Shown here: one piece after another, positions 27,357 through 35,379 of the stretch
How positions within the stretch are numbered: the first letter of the stretch is position 1
Layout: each line of letters starts with the position of its first letter
DNA from: Pseudomonas aegrilactucae
Lineage (GTDB): Bacteria; Pseudomonadota; Gammaproteobacteria; Pseudomonadales; Pseudomonadaceae
Direction of reading: 5' to 3'
DNA length: 64,000 nucleotides
Assembly (NCBI RefSeq): GCF_019168305.1
Contig: NZ_JAHTBI010000010.1
Coordinates: 186,001-250,000, forward strand
Made by a program: the position numbers and the translations under genes
The notes under the pieces: generated by a model
What the model was told of the DNA's origin: nothing
The model's input: only the letters and a program-made list of their open reading frames with translations
Databases searched by the model: none

Positions 27357-30300
27357 ATGGGCGCACAGTGGCAAACGGAACCAAGCAAGACGCAAGCTCC
27401 CGCAGAACAACCGGATGACTCGGCTTTGCCAAAACGTTCCCGTCGGCGTTATGGATGGTGGGTATTGGGCCTGATCCTGCTGATCGGCCTGGTGTTGCTG
27501 GGGATGGCGGCCACCAATGAAATGCACACCTCGCGCCTGCAGTCGCGCGAGTTCAGCCAGTTCGCCGCGACCCTAAGCTACTCGATGCACAAGGGCCCCA
27601 GCGACGCCATCGTGTACCCGGGCGACGGCCCATTCGACAAGCGCCTGGGCTACAGCGCGATGGGCGAATTTCTGCCGCGCCTGTTCAAGCGTGATTATGT
27701 GATCGTGGAACAGGCACGCTTCTCGCCGGCCTTGATGAACTATGTCGATCGCGGCTTTTTCGTGCCCTATGCCGAAAAGATCCAGGCCGGCCTGTCAATC
27801 ACCGACTGCAAGGGCGACGCGCTCTACCAATTCCACTACCCGCAGCACCTGTACCCCGATTTCGCCGCGATCCCGCCGGTGATCGTGCACAGCCTGCTGT
27901 TCATCGAGAACCGCGACCTGCTCGACCCCAACGACCCGCGCGGCAACCCCGCCGTAGACTGGCCGCGCTTCGCCATGGCGGCCTACAGCCAGATCGCCAA
28001 GTACCTTGCCCTGCCCGGCCAGTCGGCCGGCGGCAGCACCCTGGCCACGCAGTTGGAGAAGTACCGCCACTCCCCCGATGGCCTCACGGTGTCGGGCAGC
28101 GAGAAGATCCGCCAGATGATTTCGGCCAGCGTGCGCGCCTATCAGGACGGCCCGCAGACCCTGCAGGCACGCCAGCGCATCGTGCGCGACTACCTCAACA
28201 GCGTGCCACTCTCGGCCGTGCCCGGGCACGGCGAAGTGCATGGCATGGCCGAAGGCTTGCGGGTGTGGTACGGCGCAGACTTTGCGCAGGTCAACCAGAC
28301 CCTGGCAGGCACTGACAACGACCCCGCCAGCCTCGCCGCACGCGGCCTGGCACTGCGCCAGGTGCTGTCACTGATGATCGCCCAGCGCCGCCCTTCGCAC
28401 TTCCTGTCCAGGGGGCGTGCAGAGCTTGCCGAGCTGACTGACAGCCATGTGCGCCTGCTGGCCGCCAACAACATCATCGACCGCTCGCTGGCCGACGCCG
28501 CACTGGCCAGCAAGGTGGTGTTTCGCGATTGGGTGGCGCAGCCGACCATCGTGCCGATCGTCACCAACAAGGGCATCAGCGTGGCACGCAGCCGGTTGTC
28601 GTCGGCGCTGGGACGGCCGCTGTACGACCTCGACCGCCTGGACCTGTCGGCCACCAGCACCTTGCAGGCCGACCTGCAGGGCCAGGTCAGCCAATACCTG
28701 AAGAACCTGGCCGACCCCGCGTTCGCAGAAAAGATGGGCTTGTTCGGCGAGCGCCTGCTGACCCCCACCAGCACCACCCAGGTGCGCTACAGCTTCACCC
28801 TGCTCGAGCGCACGGCCGACGGTTCGCGGGTGCGCGTGCAGACCGACAGCACCGACCAGCCGTTCGACATCAACGAAGGCAGCAAGCTGGAGCTGGGCTC
28901 CACCGCCAAGTTGCGGGTGCTGACCCAGTACCTGGAAATCATCTCCGAGCTGCACGACAAGTACGCCGGCATGTCCAACGCACAACTCAAGCAGGTCGAG
29001 GTGGCCGACACCGACTTCATCACCCGCTGGGCGCTGGACTACCTGGCCCAGAACAAGGACCGCAACATCACCGCGATGCTCGACGCGGCGCTGGAGCGCA
29101 AGTACTCGGCCAGCCCCGGCGAAGCCTTCTTCACCGGCGGCGGCATGCACGTGTTCAACAACTTTCGCAAGGAAGACAACGGCCGCCTGCCGACCCTCAA
29201 GGACTCGCTGCGCGAGTCGATCAACCTGCCGTTCATTCGCCTGATGCGCGACCTGGTGCGCTACAGCACCTACCAGGCGCCGGGCAACAGCGGCAAGCTG
29301 CTCAAGGACGATGCCGAACCGCGCCGCCAGGAATACCTGGCCCGCTTTGCCGACCGCGAAGGCACCGACTTCATGCGCCGGTTCTGGAAGAAGTACCAGC
29401 GCAAGACGTCCCAGGAGCGCCTCGATACCTTCCTCGACAGCCTGCGGGTGACGCCCATCCGGCTGGCGGCGGTGCACCGCTATCTGTTCCCCGAGGCGGA
29501 CCAGGCCACGTTCAATGCCTTCGTGCGGGCACATGCCAAACCTGACCCCGGCGCGCCCAAGCGCCCGCCGCTGAAAAAGGACCTGCTCACCGACAAGCGC
29601 CTTGAAGACCTGTACAAGGCCTATGGGCCCGGCACCTACGACCTGCCCGACCAGGGCTATATCGCCAAGGTGCACCCGCTGGACCTGTGGCTGCTGGGCT
29701 ACCTGCTCAAGCACCCTACCGCAAGCTTCAAGGATGCGGTGCTGGCCAGCCATTTCGAGCGTCAGGAGGTCTACAGCTGGCTGTTCAAGAGCCGGCACAA
29801 GGGCGCCCGTGACAGCCGCATCCGCACCATGGTCGAGATCGAGGCATTTCTCGATATCCATCAACGCTGGAAGCGCGTCGGCTATCCGTTCGACCACCTG
29901 GTGCCATCGCTGGCCACCGCCATCGGCAGCTCGGGCGACCGCCCCGCGGCGCTGGCCGAGCTGGTGGGGATCATCCAGAACGACGGCGTGCGCCTGCCGG
30001 TGCTGCGCATCGATACCCTGCATTTTGCCGCCGACACGCCGTACGAAACCCGCCTGGCCGGTGACCCGGACCGCGGCGAGCGGGTGCTCTCGGTGGAAGT
30101 GGCGCGGGCCCTGCGCGGGGCCATGTCGCAGGTGGTGGATGCAGGTACCGCGCGGCGCGTGTCGGGCAGTTTCAAGCTCGACGATGGCACGGTACTGGTG
30201 ATGGGCGGCAAGACCGGTACGGGGGACAACCGTATCGAAAGCTTTGGCGCCGGCGGGCGGTTGATCGGATCGCGCTCGCTGAACCGTACCGCCACGTTCG

Positions 30301-30512
30301 TGTTCTTCCTGGGGGACAATCACTTCGGCACCTTGACCGCGTTCGTACCCGGGCGTGCGGCCGAAGCGTTCAAGTTCACCTCGGCGTTGCCGGTGCAGGT
30401 GCTCAAGGGCATGGCGCCGATCCTGATGCCGTACCTGCAACCGGGGGGCAATACCCTGTGCACGCCGCCACTGGTAGCAGTTGGGCCGGCGGGCAGCGTG
30501 CCAAAACCCTGA
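27357..30512 (+). CDS. bifunctional class A penicillin-binding protein (GT51 plus transpeptidase)
   Basis: 1051-residue peptidoglycan synthase, longer than PBP1A or PBP1B. One membrane anchor at about residues 32-52. The GT51 glycosyltransferase domain has E184 in FIENRDLLDP and GGSTLATQLEKY (about 225-237). The transpeptidase domain keeps all three motifs: STAK near residue 515, SIN near 621 and KTG at 952 in GGKTGTG. A long insertion (about residues 640-830) separates SIN from KTG. The gene stands alone. It is not mrcA/mrcB by sequence; a specialised role in cell-wall synthesis is inferred. Confidence 0.82.
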   Translation: MGAQWQTEPSKTQAPAEQPDDSALPKRSRRRYGWWVLGLILLIGLVLLGMAATNEMHTSRLQSREFSQFAATLSYSMHKGPSDAIVYPGDGPFDKRLGYSAMGEFLPRLFKRDYVIVEQARFSPALMNYVDRGFFVPYAEKIQAGLSITDCKGDALYQFHYPQHLYPDFAAIPPVIVHSLLFIENRDLLDPNDPRGNPAVDWPRFAMAAYSQIAKYLALPGQSAGGSTLATQLEKYRHSPDGLTVSGSEKIRQMISASVRAYQDGPQTLQARQRIVRDYLNSVPLSAVPGHGEVHGMAEGLRVWYGADFAQVNQTLAGTDNDPASLAARGLALRQVLSLMIAQRRPSHFLSRGRAELAELTDSHVRLLAANNIIDRSLADAALASKVVFRDWVAQPTIVPIVTNKGISVARSRLSSALGRPLYDLDRLDLSATSTLQADLQGQVSQYLKNLADPAFAEKMGLFGERLLTPTSTTQVRYSFTLLERTADGSRVRVQTDSTDQPFDINEGSKLELGSTAKLRVLTQYLEIISELHDKYAGMSNAQLKQVEVADTDFITRWALDYLAQNKDRNITAMLDAALERKYSASPGEAFFTGGGMHVFNNFRKEDNGRLPTLKDSLRESINLPFIRLMRDLVRYSTYQAPGNSGKLLKDDAEPRRQEYLARFADREGTDFMRRFWKKYQRKTSQERLDTFLDSLRVTPIRLAAVHRYLFPEADQATFNAFVRAHAKPDPGAPKRPPLKKDLLTDKRLEDLYKAYGPGTYDLPDQGYIAKVHPLDLWLLGYLLKHPTASFKDAVLASHFERQEVYSWLFKSRHKGARDSRIRTMVEIEAFLDIHQRWKRVGYPFDHLVPSLATAIGSSGDRPAALAELVGIIQNDGVRLPVLRIDTLHFAADTPYETRLAGDPDRGERVLSVEVARALRGAMSQVVDAGTARRVSGSFKLDDGTVLVMGGKTGTGDNRIESFGAGGRLIGSRSLNRTATFVFFLGDNHFGTLTAFVPGRAAEAFKFTSALPVQVLKGMAPILMPYLQPGGNTLCTPPLVAVGPAGSVPKP

Positions 30513-30513
30513 G

Positions 30514-30595
30514 GCCCCCTTCGCTGGCAAGCCAGCTCCCACAGGGTTTTGTGAACACCGCAGAACCTTGTGGGAGCTGGCTTGCCAGCGAAGGG
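30514..30595. repeat. REP pair (inverted)
   Basis: Two inverted REP units with about 28 bp between them, starting two bases after the PBP stop codon. Confidence 0.9.
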
Positions 30596-30637
30596 ATCAC
30601 CCAAATGCGAAAAATAATCATCTCCATGCCTTGCACT

Positions 30638-30667
30638 AAGATATATCTTGAGTAATATCTTTAGATA
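30638..30667. promoter_or_regulatory. tandem palindromes, likely operator of the PadR regulator
   Basis: AAGATATATCTT (30638-30649) is a perfect 12-bp palindrome and TATCT-TT-AGATA (30656-30667) a second inverted repeat; both contain ATATCTT and their centres are about 18 bp apart. They lie 28-57 bp before the PadR start codon. Such AT-rich paired sites fit self-repression by a YqjI-like regulator; binding is inferred. Confidence 0.65.
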
Positions 30668-30694
30668 CATCGAAACATAGGCAGGAGAGATTCC

Positions 30695-31267
30695 ATGCGC
30701 GACCATCATCCCCCCCACCGCGATGCCGGCGATCGCCACGACGGCTTCGAGCGCCGTGGCGGCCGTGAACGCGGCGACCGCGGCCCACGGGTTTTCGCCC
30801 CCGGCGACCTCAAGCTGTTGCTGCTGGCCATGCTGGCGGAAAAACCGGGCCATGGTTACGACCTGATCCGCCAGATCGAGGCCCAGTTCGACGGCGGTTA
30901 CAGCCCAAGCCCCGGCGTGATCTACCCGACCCTGACCTTCCTCGAGGAAAGCGAGCTGATCGTCGGTCAGACCCACGGCAGCAAGAAGCTCTACAGCGCC
31001 ACCGACGCCGGGCGCCAGGCCCTGCTCGACCAGGCCATCGCCCTGGACGGCGTGCGCACCCGCATCGAAGTGAGCAAGCGCTCGCTGCGCGTGCACGATC
31101 GCCCACCTGAAATCCACGAAGCCGTCCACAACCTGCGCCATGCCCTGCAAATGCACGCCGGGCGCTGGAACCCGGCAGAAATCGAGCGCGTGCGCACCCT
31201 GCTCAACGACACCGCAAAAGCCATCGTGGCCGGCCCCGCAACGCCCACACAGGAGCAACCCGAATGA
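30695..31267 (+). CDS. PadR-family metal-responsive regulator (YqjI-like)
   Basis: 190-residue regulator. The first 35 residues are rich in His, Asp and Arg (MRDHHPPHRDAGDRHDG), a likely metal-binding tail like the one of E. coli YqjI, an iron/nickel-responsive PadR repressor. The winged helix LKLLLLAMLAEKPGHGYDLIRQIEAQFDGGYSPSPGVIYPTLTFLEE spans about residues 39-86. AGGAGAGA precedes the ATG. The stop overlaps the ferric-chelate reductase start by ATGA, the same regulator-reductase pairing as yqjI/yqjH, although there the genes are divergent. Confidence 0.85.
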   Translation: MRDHHPPHRDAGDRHDGFERRGGRERGDRGPRVFAPGDLKLLLLAMLAEKPGHGYDLIRQIEAQFDGGYSPSPGVIYPTLTFLEESELIVGQTHGSKKLYSATDAGRQALLDQAIALDGVRTRIEVSKRSLRVHDRPPEIHEAVHNLRHALQMHAGRWNPAEIERVRTLLNDTAKAIVAGPATPTQEQPE

Positions 31268-32022
31268 CCGATACCTCAACCATTCACCGCGTCAACCACG
31301 AGATCAAGCGCCGCCGCCTGCAGGTGCTGCGCGTTGCCGACCTGACCCCGCGCATGCGCCGTATCACCCTCGGCGGGGCCGAGCTGCAGGGTTTTGCCAG
31401 CGTGGGAACGGATGATCACGTGAAACTGCTGTTCGCCTGCTCGCCCGAAGAACAGGCCGCACTGGACAACCCCGGCACCAGCGACGTGCGCCCGACCCTG
31501 CGCGAGTACACCCCACGGCGCATCGACCTTGCCGCCGGCGAGCTGGACCTGGACTTCGTGCTGCACGGTGACGGCCCTGCCTCCACCTGGGCGGCGCAGG
31601 CCGCGCCCGGCCAGTTCCTGCATATCGCCGGGCCGCGCGCCTCGCTGGTGGTGCCGGATATCTTCGACAGCTACCTGCTGATCGGCGACGAAACCGCGAT
31701 CCCGGCGATCGGTCGTCGCCTGGAAGAGCTGCCAGCCGGTCGCCGTGTGCTGGCGGTGATTGAAATCGAGGATGACCACGAGCGACAGCCACTGGTCAGC
31801 GCTGCGCAGGTCGAGGTGATCTGGGTGCATCGCGGCCAGCAGGACATCCTGCAGGTGATTCGTGACCTGAGCCTGCCACAAGGCCAGCTGTACGCCTGGG
31901 TAGCGCTCGAAAAAGCCCTGACGCGCAAGACCAAGCGCCTGCTGCTGGAAGAGAAAGGCGTGAACGAGGCGTACCTCAAGGCCGCCGCCTACTGGCGCCT
32001 GGACCCGCACGACGAGGACTGA
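31264..32022 (+). CDS. siderophore-interacting protein, NADPH-dependent ferric-chelate reductase (YqjH-like)
   Basis: 252-residue flavin reductase of the SIP family. FAD-binding domain begins RRRLQVLRVADLTPRMRRITLGG and includes REYTPRRIDLAAGELDLDFVLHGDGPASTWAAQAAPGQFLHIAGPR (about residues 80-125); the NAD(P)-binding part has YLLIGDETAIPAIGRRLEELP and a C-terminal helix. Reduces ferric siderophores or chelates in the cytoplasm to release iron. Coupled to the PadR gene, so expression should rise when metal binds that repressor. Confidence 0.9.
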   Translation: MTDTSTIHRVNHEIKRRRLQVLRVADLTPRMRRITLGGAELQGFASVGTDDHVKLLFACSPEEQAALDNPGTSDVRPTLREYTPRRIDLAAGELDLDFVLHGDGPASTWAAQAAPGQFLHIAGPRASLVVPDIFDSYLLIGDETAIPAIGRRLEELPAGRRVLAVIEIEDDHERQPLVSAAQVEVIWVHRGQQDILQVIRDLSLPQGQLYAWVALEKALTRKTKRLLLEEKGVNEAYLKAAAYWRLDPHDED

Positions 32023-32032
32023 TCGACGGCCC

Positions 32033-32692
32033 TCAGGGTTGTGCCCTGGCCTGTGCCAGGCGCCGACCCTGCCAGCGATCCAGGCCGATCAGCACCAGGG
32101 CCACCAGAATGAACCCGCACAGCATCAGCAGCGCGTTGAGCACCACCTGCGCATACCCCAGGCTGGCCACGTCGATGAACGGATAGGGGTAGAAGCCGAT
32201 GCCTTCGCCACGCCCCAGCGCATAGATGAAATACCCCAGCGGGTAGAGCAGCCAGCCCAGCAGGTGCTTCAGACGCAGCTGCCCCTTGGGCACGCAGCAC
32301 CACCAGTACAGCGCATACAGCAGCGGCATCACATCGTGCAGCAACTCGTCAGCCAGCCATTGCCAGCCCTGCGGCTGCCACAGGTGGCGCAGCAACAGGC
32401 TGTACGCCAACGCCACGAACACGATACTCACGGCCACCCCGGAACTGACCCAGGGTGACAACCACCAGCGCCGCCACGTCGACTCGCGGCCGAACGCGGC
32501 CTGCGTCAGTACCGTAGCCACCAGCGTATTGCTCAGTACCGTGAAGTAGCTGAACAGGTTGACCAGCCCGCCCAGCAGGCTGGCCTGCTCCTGCCAGCGT
32601 GCCAGCAGCACCAGGTACAACTGGACCCCAAGCGCCACCCAGCCCAGCACCGCAGCCAGGCCGATCGCCACGCCTCGGGCAGCCAGAGGCAT
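32033..32692 (-). CDS. Pr6Pr-family integral membrane protein
   Basis: 219-residue membrane protein with six predicted helices (about residues 8-28, 42-62, 82-104, 118-136, 145-165, 180-204). The pattern NLFSYFTVLSNTLVA, WLADELLHDVMPLLYALYWW and FYPYPFIDVASLGY is typical of the Pr6Pr / FAR-17a/AIG1-like group. No function is established. It is 4 bp downstream of the DUF2132 gene and probably co-transcribed with it; convergent with the ferric reductase gene. Confidence 0.82.
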   Translation of the reverse strand: MPLAARGVAIGLAAVLGWVALGVQLYLVLLARWQEQASLLGGLVNLFSYFTVLSNTLVATVLTQAAFGRESTWRRWWLSPWVSSGVAVSIVFVALAYSLLLRHLWQPQGWQWLADELLHDVMPLLYALYWWCCVPKGQLRLKHLLGWLLYPLGYFIYALGRGEGIGFYPYPFIDVASLGYAQVVLNALLMLCGFILVALVLIGLDRWQGRRLAQARAQP

Positions 32693-32696
32693 GGGC

Positions 32697-32921
32697 TCAG
32701 CGCCGACCGCGTTGCAGCTTCAGGTACAGACGCTCGACCTTTTCCCGTGCCCAGGGCGTCTTGCGCAGGAACGTCAGGCTCGACTTGATGCTCGGGTCGC
32801 TCTTGAAGCAGCGGATGTCGATACGCTGCGCCAGCCCTTCCCACTCATAGTGCTGCACCAGCGCAGTGAGGATCTGTTCCAGGGTCACGCCATGCAGCGG
32901 ATTGTTGTTAGCGGCAGTCAT
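32697..32921 (-). CDS. VF530-family (DUF2132) small DNA-binding protein
   Basis: 74-residue helical protein. [61 protein letters not shown] is the full VF530 domain, a small fold reported to bind DNA. Start chosen at MTAANNNP because the domain starts there. First gene of a two-gene unit with the Pr6Pr membrane protein. Role unknown. Confidence 0.85.
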   Translation of the reverse strand: MTAANNNPLHGVTLEQILTALVQHYEWEGLAQRIDIRCFKSDPSIKSSLTFLRKTPWAREKVERLYLKLQRGRR

Positions 32922-33072
32922 GCCAGTGCTCCAGCCAGACAAAGGTGCGCACCTTAGCCCAGGTGCGACGGCGCGTCTGCACCTTGTGCAGGGTTTCTCG
33001 ATCAGGGGCGCCTGAGGTGATTCTAGTGACTGGCAAAGCACTGGCCAGCAGCCTGGCATTTATTGTTTTGCG

Positions 33073-33096
33073 GTAATGTTATATTGTAACTAAAAC
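33073..33096. promoter_or_regulatory. Zur box upstream of the zinc TonB receptor
   Basis: GTAATGTTATATTGTAACTA with its flanks closely follows the Zur operator pattern (GTTATA-N-TATAAC core) and lies 22-45 bp before the receptor start codon. It predicts repression by Zur when zinc is sufficient. Confidence 0.75.
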
Positions 33097-33117
33097 GATA
33101 ACTGCCAAGGACCCTCC

Positions 33118-35178
33118 ATGCGTCACCTGCCGCTTCACCTCTCCCCGCTCGCCGCCGCCCTGTGGCTTGCGTCCCTGCCCAGCCATGCCGTCGAACTGCA
33201 ACCGCAGATGGTCACCGCCAACCCCTTGGGCAACACCCAACTGGCTGCGCCCGGCAGCGTGCTCGAAGGCGACGCGCTGACCTTGCAACAACAGGGCAGC
33301 CTGGGCGAAACCCTGAACAGGCAACCCGGTGTGGCGTCCACCTGGTTCGGCCCCGGCGCCAGCCGCCCGGTGATCCGTGGCCTGGATGGCGATCGCATTC
33401 GCATCCTGCGCAACGGCGTCGGTGCGCTGGATGCCTCGTCGCTGTCCTATGATCACGCCGTGCCGCTGGACCCGGTGAACGTCGAACGGGTCGAGATCGT
33501 GCGCGGCCCGGCCGCCCTGCTCTACGGCGGCAACGCGATTGGCGGGGTGGTCAACACCTTCGACAACCGCATCCCGGATGCGCCGGTCGAAGGCATTCAC
33601 GGCGCCGGCGAGCTGCGCTATGGCGGCGCCGCCACCACCCGCAGCAGCGCCGGCAAGCTGGAGGCTGGCGATGGCCGCTTCGCCCTGCACCTGGACGCCA
33701 ACAGCCGCCAGTTCAACGACCTGCGCATTCCCGGCTATGCCCGCAGCGCCAAGGTGCGCGACGCCGATGAACCCGGCAGCAAGCACCGCCTGGAGAACAG
33801 CGACGGGCGCCAGGACGGCGGCGCGCTTGGCGGCTCGTACAACTGGGACCACGGCTACGCGGGCCTGTCCTACAGCCGTTACGATGCCAACTACGGGTCG
33901 GTGGCCGAACCGGGCGTACGCCTGGCCATGGAGCAGGACCACTATGGCTTCGCCTCCGAACTGCGCGACCTGGATGGCCCGTTCAGTTCACTCAAGTTCG
34001 ACGCCGGCTACACCGACTACCAGCACCAGGAACGGGAGGGTGGCGAGGTGCATACCACCTTCAAGAACAAGGGCTACGAAGCGCGCGTCGAAGCCCGGCA
34101 TCAACCGCTGGGGCCGATCGAAGGCGTGATCGGCGCGCAGGTCAGCCGCAACGAATTTTCCGCGCTGGGTGAAGAAGCCTTTGTCCCGCAGACCGATACC
34201 GACAGCCTGGCGCTGTTCGTGCTGGAGCAGTGGCAGGCCAGCGAGCGCCTGGCCCTGAGCCTGGGCGCACGGCTGGAACACACCCGGGTGAACCCCGACA
34301 GCCAGGGCAGCGAGCGCTTCGCCCAGGCCGACAGCGCCAGCAGCTTCACTGCTGCCAGCCTGTCCTCGGGCGCGGTCTATCAACTCACGCCGGTCTGGTC
34401 GCTGGCTGCAAGCCTGGGCTACACCGAGCGCGCGCCGACGTTCTACGAGCTGTACGCCAACGGTGCCCACGTCGCCACCGGCACCTATGAGGTGGGTGAC
34501 CCTGGCCTGTCGAAGGAGAAGGCGGTGTCCAGCGACCTGGCCCTGCGCTTTGACAATGGCACGCACAAAGGCAGCGTCGGGGTGTTCTACAGCCACTTCA
34601 GCAATTACATCGGCCTGCTGGCCAGCGGCAACCTGCGCGAAGGCCATGACCATGACCATGACCATGACCATGACCATGACGACGATCACGACCATGATCA
34701 CGACCATGCCGATGTACCCGAGTACCTCTATCGCGGCGTGCGGGCGCGCTTCTACGGCGTCGAAGCCCAGGATCGCTGGCAACTGCTGGAAAACGCCTAC
34801 GGCAGCTTTGCCCTGGAACTGTCGGGCGACTACACCCGCGCCAAAAACCTCGACACCGGTGAAGACCTGCCACGCATCGCGCCGCTGCGCCTGAACAGTG
34901 GCCTGGCCTGGAACCTGGAGCGCTGGCAGGCACGCCTGGACGTGCAGCATGCCAGCAGCCAGCACCGCAAGCCGGCCACCGACACCAGTACCGCAGGCTA
35001 CACCACCCTGGGCGCCAGCGTGGGCTATCGCTTCGATGTCGGCCAGAGTGAATGGCTGGCCTTCGTGCGCGGCGAGAACCTCACCGACCAGACGGTGCGT
35101 TACGCCAGTTCGATCCTGCGCGACATTGCCCCGGCACCCGGCCGTAGCGTTGAAGTAGGCCTGCGCACTACCTTCTGA
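33118..35178 (+). CDS. znuD: TonB-dependent outer-membrane receptor, ZnuD-type zinc importer
   Basis: 686-residue receptor. Signal peptide MRHLPLHLSPLAAALWLASLPSHA; plug domain about residues 40-150 with RQPGVASTWFGPGASRPVIRGLDGDRIRILRNGVG and VERVEIVRGPAALLYGGNAIGGVVN; then a 22-strand barrel ending with the aromatic C-terminus GLRTTF. An extracellular loop near residues 509-530 is a His-Asp run, as in the zinc-binding loop of ZnuD, encoded by a (CATGAC)6 tract. Zinc is the likely substrate; the Zur box upstream supports this. Confidence 0.88.
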   Translation: MRHLPLHLSPLAAALWLASLPSHAVELQPQMVTANPLGNTQLAAPGSVLEGDALTLQQQGSLGETLNRQPGVASTWFGPGASRPVIRGLDGDRIRILRNGVGALDASSLSYDHAVPLDPVNVERVEIVRGPAALLYGGNAIGGVVNTFDNRIPDAPVEGIHGAGELRYGGAATTRSSAGKLEAGDGRFALHLDANSRQFNDLRIPGYARSAKVRDADEPGSKHRLENSDGRQDGGALGGSYNWDHGYAGLSYSRYDANYGSVAEPGVRLAMEQDHYGFASELRDLDGPFSSLKFDAGYTDYQHQEREGGEVHTTFKNKGYEARVEARHQPLGPIEGVIGAQVSRNEFSALGEEAFVPQTDTDSLALFVLEQWQASERLALSLGARLEHTRVNPDSQGSERFAQADSASSFTAASLSSGAVYQLTPVWSLAASLGYTERAPTFYELYANGAHVATGTYEVGDPGLSKEKAVSSDLALRFDNGTHKGSVGVFYSHFSNYIGLLASGNLREGHDHDHDHDHDHDDDHDHDHDHADVPEYLYRGVRARFYGVEAQDRWQLLENAYGSFALELSGDYTRAKNLDTGEDLPRIAPLRLNSGLAWNLERWQARLDVQHASSQHRKPATDTSTAGYTTLGASVGYRFDVGQSEWLAFVRGENLTDQTVRYASSILRDIAPAPGRSVEVGLRTTF
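34645..34680 (+). repeat. hexanucleotide tandem repeat (CATGAC)6
   Basis: Six perfect copies of CATGAC encode alternating His-Asp in the metal-binding loop of the receptor; degenerate copies follow to about 34710. The unit is 6 bp, so slippage would change loop length by whole His-Asp pairs without breaking the frame. Confidence 0.9.
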
Positions 35179-35182
35179 CATA

Positions 35183-35220
35183 TCACCGTTGTCGGATTGT
35201 TACTCATCCGGCAACGGTGA
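35183..35220 (+). terminator. terminator after the zinc receptor
   Basis: TCACCGTTG (35183-35191) pairs with CAACGGTGA (35212-35220) and the stem extends inward by four more pairs to about 13 bp. The T-run (seven or more T) begins about 16 nt downstream, somewhat far for a classic intrinsic terminator. Confidence 0.65.
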
Positions 35221-35314
35221 CTCTTGCTGATTTGGCTTTTTTTCCTGCAAGTTCGCCTATATCCTCCCCGCCTCAAGCTGAAACGCTTCATCTACTTGAT
35301 GACATTGATTTTTT

Positions 35315-35337
35315 CCCGACGATGCCTGCACGTCGGG
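35315..35337. terminator. hairpin in the oprB leader
   Basis: CCCGACG (35315-35321) pairs with CGTCGGG (35331-35337) over a 9-nt loop, flanked by TTTTTT upstream and TTATTTGCCGTTTTT downstream. It may be a second terminator after the receptor or an attenuator in the oprB leader. Confidence 0.45.
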
Positions 35338-35379
35338 TTATTTGCCGTTTTTCCAACAAACAAAAGATAGCGCTATCTC

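Noticed and set aside
34645..34710. CRISPR-like array at the CATGAC repeats
   Set aside because: Units are 6 bp with no spacers and lie in frame inside a receptor gene.
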